Origin: Bacillus dicomae
Lineage (GTDB): Bacteria > Bacillota > Bacilli > Bacillales > Bacillaceae_G
Assembly (NCBI RefSeq): GCF_006494425.1
Contig: NZ_VHIV01000002.1
Location: 496,001 to 560,000, forward strand
Reading direction: 5' to 3'
DNA length: 64,000 nt
The translations under genes were made by a program, and so were the position numbers. Of this stretch, positions 16,153 through 24,206 are shown piece by piece (within the stretch, counting starts at the first letter, position 1; each line of letters opens with the position of its first letter). The notes below the pieces were generated by a model that made no database searches, was not told the origin of the DNA, and saw only the letters and a list, made by a program, of their open reading frames with translations.

Positions 16153-16653
16153 ATGGTTATTCAATTTTTAAGAGAAAACAAAGCAGTTTCTTTTGTGCTA
16201 GCAGTAATCCGCGTGTATCTTGGTTACACATGGTTAATGGCTGGAATCGGTAAACTACAAGGAAAAGGATTCGATGCAACGGGTTATTTACAAGGTGCAA
16301 TTGAAAAATCTAAAGGAGCACAACCGGCTGTTCAATCTTGGTGGGCATCATTTTTACAAGATTTCGCAATTCCAAACGTTGATCTATTTAATACACTTGT
16401 AACATGGGGAGAAATTTTAGTCGGAATTGGTTTAATTGTAGGCTGTTTAACAAAAACAGCGGTCTTTTTTGGCCTTGTAATGAACTTTTCCTATATGTTT
16501 AGTGGGTCAATTGGAGTGAATCCTGAAATGGTTATCTTATCTATGTTCGTTCTGGTTTCTGGTATGAATGCTGGTAAATTTGGAATTGACGGCTTCGTTA
16601 TCCCAAAAGTATTAGGATCAAAGACTCAAAAACGCCAAAAGCAAGCTGCTTAA
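16153..16653 (+). CDS. DoxX/DoxD-family membrane protein
   Basis: The 166-residue protein has about four transmembrane segments and the family motifs R-V-Y-L-G-Y-T-W-L-M-A-G-I-G-K-L near residue 20 and W-G-E-I-L-V-G-I-G-L-I-V-G in the middle. DoxX/DoxD proteins are quinone-linked or redox-associated membrane proteins; no specific reaction can be assigned. It differs from the CatD-like protein at 5678. AGGAGG precedes the ATG. A long (about 160 bp) leader and an upstream Fur-box-like site suggest iron-responsive expression. Confidence 0.8.
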   Translation: MVIQFLRENKAVSFVLAVIRVYLGYTWLMAGIGKLQGKGFDATGYLQGAIEKSKGAQPAVQSWWASFLQDFAIPNVDLFNTLVTWGEILVGIGLIVGCLTKTAVFFGLVMNFSYMFSGSIGVNPEMVILSMFVLVSGMNAGKFGIDGFVIPKVLGSKTQKRQKQAA

Positions 16654-16660
16654 TATATGA

Positions 16661-16691
16661 AAACGGGTATCTCAAAATGAGATACCCGTTT
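16661..16691. terminator. Bidirectional terminator
   Basis: AAACGGGTATCTCA and its reverse complement are separated by 3 nt, with partial T-run context. It lies between the convergent DoxX gene and the hydrolase gene. Confidence 0.85.
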
Positions 16692-16694
16692 ATG

Positions 16695-17579
16695 TTATTT
16701 TTCAGCTTGTATGGGATTATTTTTAAAGAACTCTTTTACATAATCTACAAATTCTTGTGGCTCTTGACGAAACGGTGCGTGATAACCCTTTTCGATAATA
16801 TGGAAAGTACTATTTTTTAAAAATTGATGATACGTTTCTCCTTCTTTCCATGAAACGCTACTATCATTTCTTCCCCATACAATTAAGGTCGGTTGTTTCA
16901 TTTCATTTGCATTGATTTGAAGACGTCTAGGCCATAATTTCATTTTATTGTAATGCTCTTCATCATTACGTTTAAATTTCACTTTGCTTTCATCATAATC
17001 TGCAATAGCAGAGACGGTATTTAAATCACTCGACAACTGTGGTTTTGGTGACCCTTGTTTATTAACAAGTGTATGAGGACCGCCTGTAGCATCAGTTAAA
17101 ATAAGGTGGGTAACGGCTTCTGGATATAAATATGTTAAATTAAGAGAAATTTCTCCGCCCATTGAATGGCCCAGTATTGCAAACGAATCGTAACCTAGTT
17201 TTTTCATTAATTTATAATACAAATTTGCATGAGTTGGGAAAGAATAATAAAAATCCATCGGCTTAGATGAGCGCCCGAATCCTAAAGCATCTACAGAAAT
17301 AATTGTATGATCTTTTGCTAAGTCTGAGTAAATCTTTTGAAAACCATCTGACGATCCTCCAAATCCATGGATCATAAGTAAAGGTGGTTTCTCATTACCA
17401 ATCTTTTTGAAGTAAATAGTTTGACCATCTATTTCTACCATTTTTTCCTCGGTAGCTAGTTTCGCTGTAATTGTATTTTTAACTTGTTTTACTTGTTCTA
17501 CTGGCTTTTCTGCTGCACTACATCCTACTAATAGTGTAAGAGTAAGACAACCTACCATAAAATAGCTAAATCGCTTCAA
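16695..17579 (-). CDS. Lipoprotein alpha/beta hydrolase
   Basis: The 294-residue precursor has a lipoprotein signal with lipobox L-V-G-C (Cys20), so it is anchored to the outer face of the membrane. The alpha/beta-hydrolase core shows the oxyanion H-G-F-G-G (71-75), nucleophile Ser139 in G-H-S-M-G-G, Asp239 in W-G-R-N-D and His267 in K-G-Y-H-A-P-F, so the catalytic triad is intact. It may be an esterase or lipase; the substrate is unknown. It is followed upstream (same strand) by a GNAT gene after 15 bp, suggesting co-transcription. Confidence 0.88.
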   Translation of the reverse strand: MKRFSYFMVGCLTLTLLVGCSAAEKPVEQVKQVKNTITAKLATEEKMVEIDGQTIYFKKIGNEKPPLLMIHGFGGSSDGFQKIYSDLAKDHTIISVDALGFGRSSKPMDFYYSFPTHANLYYKLMKKLGYDSFAILGHSMGGEISLNLTYLYPEAVTHLILTDATGGPHTLVNKQGSPKPQLSSDLNTVSAIADYDESKVKFKRNDEEHYNKMKLWPRRLQINANEMKQPTLIVWGRNDSSVSWKEGETYHQFLKNSTFHIIEKGYHAPFRQEPQEFVDYVKEFFKNNPIQAEK

Positions 17580-17594
17580 TTAGGTGTCCCCTTT

Positions 17595-18428
17595 CTAACA
17601 TAACGCTGTATCTATCATAGCAAATAGCATATTACGATTTCCAGGAAGTTGGCTACCGTTTTTTATCATAAAAGGTGAAAGGAGCGTTTCTTGGAAATTT
17701 TCTGTCTGAAGAAATTTACGAAATGAAAATTGTGAATGCGGGACATCGATCCTTACGGTACCGTTCCAACACTCGCAGATCTTTTGTAATAATTGAATAG
17801 CATCCTTCTCTTGCTTTGCGATAAGTGGAGTGATACATAGTATAGTTCCTTTTTGTATACATAAGGAAAAAGCTTCTATACAGTTATTTCTCTCAATTTT
17901 AAAAGAGTGGTGGGTTCTTGGTAATAGTAATGAATAAAGGAAAGAACGATTAGCACCAGTTGTAATTTGATCAAGAGAAATAAGTGATACAAGGTCCAGT
18001 TCTTTCACTTGTTGTGCATGAGCAATATGCGTATTAGTCGTTTGTTTTTCAAAACGATGAATCGTCGTTACTGTTTGAAATCCGCACGATGTATAAAGAG
18101 GCTCGCCAGCTTTTGTTGCAATAAGTGCAATTGGTTTGTTTGGGTGAGTGTGTTCGAAGCAGCGATTAAGCAAAATACGCCCGATACCTCGGCCTTGAAA
18201 ATTAGGATGAACGATTAACATGCCAATAGTAGAAAAACTATTTTTAAAAGGAAATACTCCTCCAGCTGCAATCAGTTTATTTTCATGCATATAACCGATA
18301 AGTGTACCGAGAGATAGATACATTTCGAATTGTTTTTCCATAAATGCTTTATCCTGTAACCATCCAATAGCTTTGCAAAGGTCCAGTAAATCAAAAATAA
18401 AAGTCTCATCTAGCTTTATTATTTTCAT
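17595..18428 (-). CDS. GNAT-family N-acetyltransferase (two-part)
   Basis: The 277-residue protein has a GNAT domain in its N-terminal half, including I-G-M-L-I-V-H-P-N-F and the acetyl-CoA loop Q-G-R-G-I-G-R-I-L-L near residue 85, then L-Y-T-S-C-G-F. The C-terminal half (about 140-277) is a degenerate second domain of the kind seen in B. cereus-type 270-280-residue GNAT proteins. It probably shares a transcript with the lipoprotein hydrolase 15 bp downstream. The acceptor is not predictable. Confidence 0.8.
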   Translation of the reverse strand: MKIIKLDETFIFDLLDLCKAIGWLQDKAFMEKQFEMYLSLGTLIGYMHENKLIAAGGVFPFKNSFSTIGMLIVHPNFQGRGIGRILLNRCFEHTHPNKPIALIATKAGEPLYTSCGFQTVTTIHRFEKQTTNTHIAHAQQVKELDLVSLISLDQITTGANRSFLYSLLLPRTHHSFKIERNNCIEAFSLCIQKGTILCITPLIAKQEKDAIQLLQKICECWNGTVRIDVPHSQFSFRKFLQTENFQETLLSPFMIKNGSQLPGNRNMLFAMIDTALC

Positions 18429-18584
18429 AAATGTCCACCAAATTTCTATTAATTTTCATAAAAGTAGATTGGAAATGTTAAATAAGAGATTTACGTTAAA
18501 TGAAATCCAACTTGTTTATATTTGAATTGTAAAGGAGATAATGGTTGATACGAAAAGACAAAGTTATACAAATTATAACTGATA

Positions 18585-18611
18585 TTTACATAAGTTAACA
18601 AAAAATTTACA
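18585..18611 (+). promoter_or_regulatory. Pho box upstream of alkaline phosphatase
   Basis: TTTACA (18585-18590), TTAACA (18595-18600) and TTTACA (18606-18611) are spaced 10-11 bp apart. PhoP of bacilli binds TT(A/C/T)ACA repeats at this period, so phoA should be induced by phosphate starvation. Confidence 0.75.
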
Positions 18612-18689
18612 TATAACTAATTTTCTCTTAATAGTCTTCCATTAAATTTGATAGTGGGAAATGAATAACCTAATTAGGGGGACAAGACA

Positions 18690-20075
18690 GTGAAAAAGTT
18701 TGTGAAAAAAGCATGGCCATTTGCAGTTGTGGCATCATTAGCAGTTACTTCGGTAGCAGCATGGAATTTTACACGTTCTAGTGAAGTAAATGCAGATGAG
18801 AACGGAAGCAATGCAAAAATCAAAAATGTTATTGTGTTAATTGGAGATGGCATGGGTCCTTCATACATGACGGCTCATCGTTATATGAAAGATAATCCAA
18901 AAACATTCGAGATGGAATCTACAGAATTTGATAAGCATCTTGTAGGAACACAAAAAACATATCCAGAAGATGAACATGAAAACATCACAGACTCTGCGTC
19001 GGCAGCAACAGCTATGTCAGCAGGAATTAAAACATATAATGCGGCAATCGCAGTTGATAATGATAAAGCAGAAGTGAAAACTGTTCTTGAACAAGCGAAA
19101 GAAAAAGGGAAATCAACAGGATTAGTTGCTACTTCTGAAATTACACATGCAACACCAGCTGCTTTCGGTGCGCATGACATTAGTCGTAAAAATATGGACG
19201 CAATTGCAAATGATTATTTTGATGAGAAAATTAAAGGGAAGCATAAAGTAGACGTTATGCTTGGCGGCGGTGTAAATAACTTTGTTAGAAAAGATCGTAA
19301 TCTTACAGAAGAATTTAAGAAATCTGGTTATAGCTATGTAACAGATCGCAATCAATTGTTAAATGATAAAAATGATCAAATTCTTGGCTTATTTGCACCA
19401 GGTGGTTTAGATAAAATGATTGACCGTACTGATAAAACACCTTCATTAGAAGAAATGACAAATGCAGCAATTGAGCGTTTGAACAAAAATAAAAATGGTT
19501 TCTTCTTAATGGTTGAAGGAAGTCAAATCGATTGGGCTGGACATGATAATGATATCGTTGGTGCAATGAGTGAAATGGAAGACTTTGAAAGAGCATTTAA
19601 AGCAGCGATTGAGTTTGCGAAAAAAGATAAAAATACGTTAGTCGTTGCAACCGCAGACCACGCTACTGGTGGATTATCTTTAGGCGCAAATGGTGAGTAT
19701 AACTTTAAAGTAGATCCAATTAAGGCTGCAAAACGCACACCAGACTTCATGGCAAATGAGATTGCAAAAGGTGCAAATGTAGAAGAAACATTGAAAAGAT
19801 ATATTGATTTACAATTAACAGCTGAAGAAATTAAAGCGGTAAATGATATTGCTCCTTCAAAAGATGTAACAAAGATTGATAATGCGATTGAGGATATTTT
19901 CAATAAGCGTTCGGTTACAGGTTGGACAACAGGTGGACATACAGGGGAAGATGTAAATGTATATGCATTTGGCCCAGGTAAATACTTGTTCTCTGGCGTT
20001 CAAGAGAATACAAATATCGCTAAACGTGTCTTTGATATTATCGGCGGTGGCGATCCGAATAAAGGAAGACGCTAA
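18690..20075 (+). CDS. phoA: Secreted alkaline phosphatase
   Basis: The 461-residue precursor has a signal peptide (hydrophobic residues 9-25) and then the PhoA fold: I-G-D-G-M-G near residue 51 (metal ligand Asp53), the nucleophile Ser102 in D-S-A-S-A-A-T-A, T-H-A-T-P-A-A-F-G-A-H, and the metal site A-T-A-D-H-A-T-G-G. A C-terminal T-G-G-H-T-G-E-D provides the last zinc His. The enzyme frees phosphate from organic esters outside the cell. It starts with GTG behind AGGGGGA. A Pho box lies about 80 bp upstream, and a terminator separates it from the next lipoprotein gene. Confidence 0.95.
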   Translation: MKKFVKKAWPFAVVASLAVTSVAAWNFTRSSEVNADENGSNAKIKNVIVLIGDGMGPSYMTAHRYMKDNPKTFEMESTEFDKHLVGTQKTYPEDEHENITDSASAATAMSAGIKTYNAAIAVDNDKAEVKTVLEQAKEKGKSTGLVATSEITHATPAAFGAHDISRKNMDAIANDYFDEKIKGKHKVDVMLGGGVNNFVRKDRNLTEEFKKSGYSYVTDRNQLLNDKNDQILGLFAPGGLDKMIDRTDKTPSLEEMTNAAIERLNKNKNGFFLMVEGSQIDWAGHDNDIVGAMSEMEDFERAFKAAIEFAKKDKNTLVVATADHATGGLSLGANGEYNFKVDPIKAAKRTPDFMANEIAKGANVEETLKRYIDLQLTAEEIKAVNDIAPSKDVTKIDNAIEDIFNKRSVTGWTTGGHTGEDVNVYAFGPGKYLFSGVQENTNIAKRVFDIIGGGDPNKGRR

Positions 20076-20085
20076 TTATAAATGA

Positions 20086-20115
20086 AAGTGAGGCGAAATG
20101 CCTCACTTTTCTTTT
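20086..20115 (+). terminator. Terminator after phoA
   Basis: AAGTGAGGC and GCCTCACTT flank a 5-nt loop, followed by a TTCTTTTT tract (with a C). Confidence 0.85.
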
Positions 20116-20129
20116 TAGGAGATGGAAAG

Positions 20130-20597
20130 ATGAGGTCTTTTTTCAGGGGAATAGGTTCCCTTCTAGTATTTGTATTATTGCTAGTTGGATGCCAAGCCAA
20201 GGAGAATCATATAGAACAAAAATCTACTATTACAAAAGCTGAGGAAAAGGTACAAATAACGAAAGAGGAAGAGAAAGTGATTCAAGATGTTATGGAGGAA
20301 TTTGTACGGACGACAAATGAAAAAAATCTTACTGAACATATGGAGTTATTTTCAAAGAAGATGCCTAGTGCGGAAGACTTGAAAACACAAAAAGAAGCAG
20401 CTTTTCAAAAGGGAAATAAGAAAATTGAATTGGAACATATTGATATGAAAGCTAGTAAAGCAGGATATGTTGTTGTTGAAACAAAAGAAAAGGAAATAGA
20501 TGGAGAGATCATCCTTCAAAAGAAAGTACAGTATGCACTTGGAAAAGAAGAAGATGGATGGAAAATTGAAGAGGTTCGCACGATAGAGAAGAAATAA
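20130..20597 (+). CDS. Small lipoprotein of unknown function
   Basis: A 155-residue precursor with signal peptide and lipobox L-V-G-C around residues 17-20, then a Lys/Glu-rich region and an alpha/beta domain (V-M-E-E-F-V-R-T-T-N-E-K-N, D-G-W-K-I-E-E-V-R-T-I). The latter resembles SnoaL/NTF2-like or DUF4878 folds, but I cannot assign a family firmly. I use the ATG at 20130 because AGGAGATGG precedes it; the in-frame ATG at 20082 lies within the phoA terminator. No catalytic motif is visible. Confidence 0.75.
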   Translation: MRSFFRGIGSLLVFVLLLVGCQAKENHIEQKSTITKAEEKVQITKEEEKVIQDVMEEFVRTTNEKNLTEHMELFSKKMPSAEDLKTQKEAAFQKGNKKIELEHIDMKASKAGYVVVETKEKEIDGEIILQKKVQYALGKEEDGWKIEEVRTIEKK

Positions 20598-20626
20598 AGT
20601 GGAACTTTTCGTAAATGGTACAAAAA

Positions 20627-20655
20627 AAGGTTCTCATTGATGAGAACCTTTTTTA
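20627..20655. terminator. Bidirectional terminator
   Basis: AAGGTTCTCAT and ATGAGAACCTT form the stem, with A-runs before and T-runs after. It lies between the lipoprotein gene and the convergent alarmone synthetase gene. Confidence 0.88.
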
Positions 20656-21303
20656 TAGTGGTAACATAATTTGATTTGAGCATGCTTCGATATCATCAAT
20701 ATCTTGGCGAATGGTTGCCATTTTATTATCAAGATCTTCAGCTTTCATTGCTGCATCATGTAGTTCATCTTTTAAATACTCAGGTATTTTCCCTTCATAT
20801 TTATAATAAAGTTTATGTTCTAAACTTGCCCAGAAGTCCATTGCAAGCGTCCGTAACTGGATTTCTGCAAATACATCTTTTGTACCAGAATTTAGTGATA
20901 AAGGATATTTAATAATCATGTGTAAACTTTTATAGCCATTTTGTTTTGGGTTAGCGATATAATCTTTTACTTCTATGATTTCCATATCTGCACGTTTTTG
21001 AATGACATTCTTTAAATGATAGATATCTTCTACGAAGCAACATGTAATACGAATGCCAATGATATCTTGTAAATGTGTTTGTGCATTTTCAACTGTTGGT
21101 AATAGATTTTTACGCTCAAGCTTTTTAATAATACTTTCAGGTTGTTTTAATCTTGTTTTTATATGTTCAAACGGGTTGTAATCCTCTAAGAATTGAGCTT
21201 CCCGGTTCATAATTTCAAATTTAGTTTTTAACTCTTCTAAAGCAAATGTATACGGTAGTACAAAAGCTTTCCAATAGTTAACTGTTGATTGATTATATTC
21301 CAT
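20653..21303 (-). CDS. Small alarmone synthetase, RelP/YwaC-like
   Basis: The 216-residue single-domain RelA/SpoT synthetase makes (p)ppGpp from GTP/GDP and ATP. Conserved blocks are Y-N-P-F-E-H-I-K-T-R-L-K near residue 41, I-I-G-I-R-I-T-C, the G-loop/ATP part N-G-Y-K-S-L-H-M-I and A-E-I-Q-L-R-T-L-A-M-D-F-W-A-S-L-E-H-K. The last block and N-P-x-E-H-x-K-T-R look more like YwaC/RelP than YjbM/RelQ. It has no NAD-kinase neighbour, whereas relQ usually has one, and it lacks hydrolase and TGS/ACT domains. It is monocistronic. Confidence 0.85.
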   Translation of the reverse strand: MEYNQSTVNYWKAFVLPYTFALEELKTKFEIMNREAQFLEDYNPFEHIKTRLKQPESIIKKLERKNLLPTVENAQTHLQDIIGIRITCCFVEDIYHLKNVIQKRADMEIIEVKDYIANPKQNGYKSLHMIIKYPLSLNSGTKDVFAEIQLRTLAMDFWASLEHKLYYKYEGKIPEYLKDELHDAAMKAEDLDNKMATIRQDIDDIEACSNQIMLPL

Positions 21304-21343
21304 TTATATACACACCTTTTCCTATTTACAAGTGAGGTTGTTA

Positions 21344-21415
21344 TTATACTAAATACCAAAGCATATAAGCGCAAGCAGCAAATGATGAAATCATAAAACG
21401 ATATTTAGTTTTCAT
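21344..21415 (-). CDS. Candidate 23-residue hydrophobic microprotein
   Basis: M-K-T-K-Y-R-F-M-I-S-S-F-A-A-C-A-Y-M-L-W-Y followed by L-V is preceded by AAAGGAG at good spacing. It would form one membrane helix. The gene is short and unsupported beyond start, site and composition. The surrounding 21304-21661 gap otherwise holds only the upstream region of the nitroreductase gene. Confidence 0.45.
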   Translation of the reverse strand: MKTKYRFMISSFAACAYMLWYLV

Positions 21416-21661
21416 ATTTTCAACTCCTTTCGAGTAAGATTCTATATGAATAAACGTGATTGTTAATAAGTTCACTATGTACAATTCCTATAGTAATAGA
21501 TTCGTGTGAATTTCGTATGAACTAATTGTTTCAGCTTTTTGTCTTTTTTTTGTGAAGCATCATTATTATCCATCACTTAAAGTGTTTTTATTTGATTTAT
21601 TCGTTTGTATAAATTAATGTATATTTAAATTTATAGTTATAATTATTGAGGAGGCTGTAAG

Positions 21662-22285
21662 GTGAATTTTGAAGAATTAGCAATTGCTAGACGTTCTGCA
21701 ATGAAATTTGTACAAGGAATAGAAATCCCAGATGAAGATTTTAAAAAAATATTTGAGCTAACAAAGCTTTCTCCATCTTGTTACAATTTGCAACATACGC
21801 ATTATGTCATAATTCGTGATCAAGAGCGCAAAGAAAGATTAAAAGAATTAGCCTTCGGACAATATAAAGTATCAAGTGCATCTGCGGTAATACTTGTTTG
21901 TGGTGACAAGAGAGCATACCAAAATGTCGAAAATATTTATTTCGGTATGAAGGTTTTAAAGATGATTGATGAATGTGAGTATGAAGATACAATTAGGCAA
22001 ACGAAAGGGCTATATGAAGGAAAAGGAGAACGCTTCATGGAAGAGGAAGCGATTAGAAATGCTTCGTTAAGTGCGATGACATTTATGTACGCAGCTAAAT
22101 ATTACGGCTATGATACGTGTCCAATGATCGGTTTTGATGAAAAAGCGGTACAAAATGAATTAAATATGCCGGGGCATGTAGTACCTGTTTTAATGATTAC
22201 GATAGGAAAAAGTGATACTACTAAAATTCGCCCACGAGGATATCGAAAGCCGATTAGTGAGTTTGTTACATACGAGACATTTTAA
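21662..22285 (+). CDS. Nitroreductase-family oxidoreductase
   Basis: The 207-residue FMN-dependent flavoprotein opens F-E-E-L-A-I-A-R-R-S-A-M-K-F, the FMN-phosphate Arg-Arg-Ser motif of the nitroreductase family. P-S-C-Y-N-L-Q-H near residue 38 and G-Y-D-T-C-P-M-I-G-F-D later fit the YodC/YdfN-type NAD(P)H oxidoreductases. It probably reduces quinones or nitroaromatics; the physiological substrate is unknown. It starts with GTG behind GAGGAGG and is monocistronic. An imperfect terminator-like hairpin lies near 22303-22336. Confidence 0.85.
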   Translation: MNFEELAIARRSAMKFVQGIEIPDEDFKKIFELTKLSPSCYNLQHTHYVIIRDQERKERLKELAFGQYKVSSASAVILVCGDKRAYQNVENIYFGMKVLKMIDECEYEDTIRQTKGLYEGKGERFMEEEAIRNASLSAMTFMYAAKYYGYDTCPMIGFDEKAVQNELNMPGHVVPVLMITIGKSDTTKIRPRGYRKPISEFVTYETF

Positions 22286-22344
22286 TAAAAAGTATAAAGT
22301 ACTAGAAATAAAAGGGTTCTATTTAGAGCCTTTTTGTTTTGCAA

Positions 22345-22393
22345 TTGACAAATAGAATGAAGTTATATAATATTTAAATCGTAATCATTACGT
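22345..22393 (+). promoter_or_regulatory. rpmG promoter overlapped by a Zur-box-like palindrome
   Basis: TTGACA (22345-22350) is followed by TAATAT (22368-22373) at 17 bp, or TATAAT (22366-22371) at 15 bp. TCGTAATCATTACGT (22379-22393) matches the B. subtilis Zur 7-1-7 box TCGTAATNATTACGA at all but the last base and covers the expected start site. Confidence 0.7.
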
Positions 22394-22430
22394 TTTAGTT
22401 TGCGATCTTTAAAAGAAAGGAGAATTACAT

Positions 22431-22580
22431 ATGCGTGTAAATATTACATTAGCTTGTACAGAGTGCGGTGACCGTAATTATATTTCTAAAAAAAATAAAC
22501 GAAACAATCCAGAGCGCATCGAACTAAAAAAATATTGTCCACGATTAAAGCGAGTAACGTTACATCGTGAAACGAAGTAG
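22431..22580 (+). CDS. rpmG: Ribosomal protein L33 (zinc-depleted paralogue type)
   Basis: A 49-residue L33: [17 protein letters not shown] begins it, and [17 protein letters not shown] ends it. Cys9, Cys12 and Cys36 are present, but the fourth zinc-ribbon Cys is Leu39, so a complete four-Cys zinc site is lacking. AAAGGAG precedes the ATG. The upstream Zur-box-like element suggests it is made under zinc shortage, as zinc-independent ribosomal paralogues are in bacilli. A perfect terminator follows. Confidence 0.95.
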   Translation: MRVNITLACTECGDRNYISKKNKRNNPERIELKKYCPRLKRVTLHRETK

Positions 22581-22581
22581 A

Positions 22582-22610
22582 AGAATAGAGATATCTCTAT
22601 TCTTTTTTTG
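22582..22610 (+). terminator. rpmG terminator
   Basis: AGAATAGAGA-TA-TCTCTATTCT, a perfect 22-bp palindrome, runs into TTTTTTT. Confidence 0.9.
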
Positions 22611-22672
22611 TTTATATTTCTTTGGTTTTGTTTGTTATAATTACCTTAAATTGTAATAAAGGGAGCGGTATG

Positions 22673-24163
22673 ATGAATCAAAAAGATAAAGAAAGAAAAG
22701 AGCAAGTGGCTCATATTATTAACATTTCAGATGATTATAGGCTTGTTGTAGATGATCAAGAAGGTGTGGATGACCCATATCATCTATTATGGTGGGAACA
22801 TAAAGCGGATGAAGAGAGAACAATACAGATTACATTGAATAGACATACTGGTAATTTAATTGACTTTAGGATAGAGGATGAAAAAGCTTTTTCGAGCGGT
22901 GAGGAAGCGATAGAGGAGAATAGAGCAAGAGAGATTGCAAATGTATTCTTAAAAAAATATACAAAAGAAGGATATGAATTTTATACATATGTAACTGTTA
23001 AGGATGACAGGCGCGGTTGGAAAGAAGTAAATTATATGCAAGAAGTAAATGGCTATCCATTGCCGAATACAGGATATGTTGTGCAAGTTCACTCTTCAGG
23101 GAATGCTGTGAATTTCCATTACAATGGACAAAAAGCTATAGAGAAAAAACCATCATGGCCAAGTGAAATTGTTGAGGAGAAAGTCGTTTTAGAAAATTTG
23201 AAAGCTAGACAAGATATGAGACTTGTATTTGTAGATTTAACATACTCTTCATGTGAGGATGAAAACGGGGAAGAAGTAAAAGGGTACCGTCTTGTATATG
23301 AACCAGAGCCAAGTCATGCGTTTATTGATGCAAGTACAGGCAAAGACTTATTTGGACCAGATCATTATAGAATAGCTTCTACAGTTCCAGTTGTTAAAGG
23401 GATAAAAAACAGTCAAAGAAAAGATGTGCTCGATTTATTAGATTGGGACAAAGAAAAATTTATAAAAATAGATGAAAAAGAAGATGAATATGAAATTAAG
23501 ATGAAGTTTGTACTGAATGAAGAATTACAAAAAGAAAGAAAAGAGAAAGATTCATATTCAATGGAGGAGTTTTATAAAAAGTATTCTCAAATGTTGAAGC
23601 ATGATAACTTCGTTGTAATTACTTTAGATAAAAAAACAAATCAATTACTTTCCTGTTTAATATGGAAGGATGAACAAGAAAGGAAAACAATCCTATCACG
23701 AGAGCAATGTTTAGATAAAGCACTTCAATTTTTGGAGCATATTATCCCGAATGCAACAAAGTATGTTCAGCTTTGGGATAATTATGAAGAGGAAGAGGGG
23801 ATAGAGAGATTTTCCTTTTCAATATATGTAAATGACATTCATGTAGAGGGAAAATATATTATGATTAACATTAATACAGAGAATGGTGCTGTGATGCACT
23901 ACTCTGGAGAGTCTAGCAATCTTATAAAAGAATTGCTCACATACGAAACAACACCAAAAGTAACAAAAGAAAAAGCATTAGAAATATACAGAGGGGCTAT
24001 TCGAGTTAAATTAGAATGGTCTATAGATCATGATGTAGAGGAAACGGTATATCAATTGTTGTATAAACAAACAACGGATGAAAATCATAAAGAATCCTTC
24101 GGTTGTAGTCGGGAAATTCGTTATATTGATGCGCATACTGGGGAGAAAATTTTGAGTAAGTAA
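22673..24163 (+). CDS. YcdB/YcdC-like repeat-domain protein
   Basis: The protein is about 496 residues and has two related halves. Each has W-x-x-(D/E)-E-E-R-(T/K) strands and PepSY-like segments (H-L-L-W-W-E-H-K-A-D-E-E-R then S-C-L-I-W-K-D-E-Q-E-R; Y-R-L-V-Y-E-P-E-P-S-H-A-F-I-D-A-S-T-G then Y-I-D-A-H-T-G). This fits the YcdB/YcdC repeated domain found in bacilli. It has no signal peptide or membrane segment when read from the ATG at 22673. GGGAG (22661-22665) is 7 nt upstream, which favours it over the ATG at 22670 and over the longer hydrophobic extension. Role unknown. Confidence 0.75.
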   Translation: MNQKDKERKEQVAHIINISDDYRLVVDDQEGVDDPYHLLWWEHKADEERTIQITLNRHTGNLIDFRIEDEKAFSSGEEAIEENRAREIANVFLKKYTKEGYEFYTYVTVKDDRRGWKEVNYMQEVNGYPLPNTGYVVQVHSSGNAVNFHYNGQKAIEKKPSWPSEIVEEKVVLENLKARQDMRLVFVDLTYSSCEDENGEEVKGYRLVYEPEPSHAFIDASTGKDLFGPDHYRIASTVPVVKGIKNSQRKDVLDLLDWDKEKFIKIDEKEDEYEIKMKFVLNEELQKERKEKDSYSMEEFYKKYSQMLKHDNFVVITLDKKTNQLLSCLIWKDEQERKTILSREQCLDKALQFLEHIIPNATKYVQLWDNYEEEEGIERFSFSIYVNDIHVEGKYIMININTENGAVMHYSGESSNLIKELLTYETTPKVTKEKALEIYRGAIRVKLEWSIDHDVEETVYQLLYKQTTDENHKESFGCSREIRYIDAHTGEKILSK

Positions 24164-24167
24164 AATA

Positions 24168-24204
24168 AAAAGAGTTATTTTTCAAAGAAAATAACTCTTT
24201 TTAT
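24168..24204. terminator. Bidirectional terminator
   Basis: AAAAGAGTTATTTTTC and GAAAATAACTCTTTTT form a long stem between convergent genes. Confidence 0.88.
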
Positions 24205-24206
24205 TT

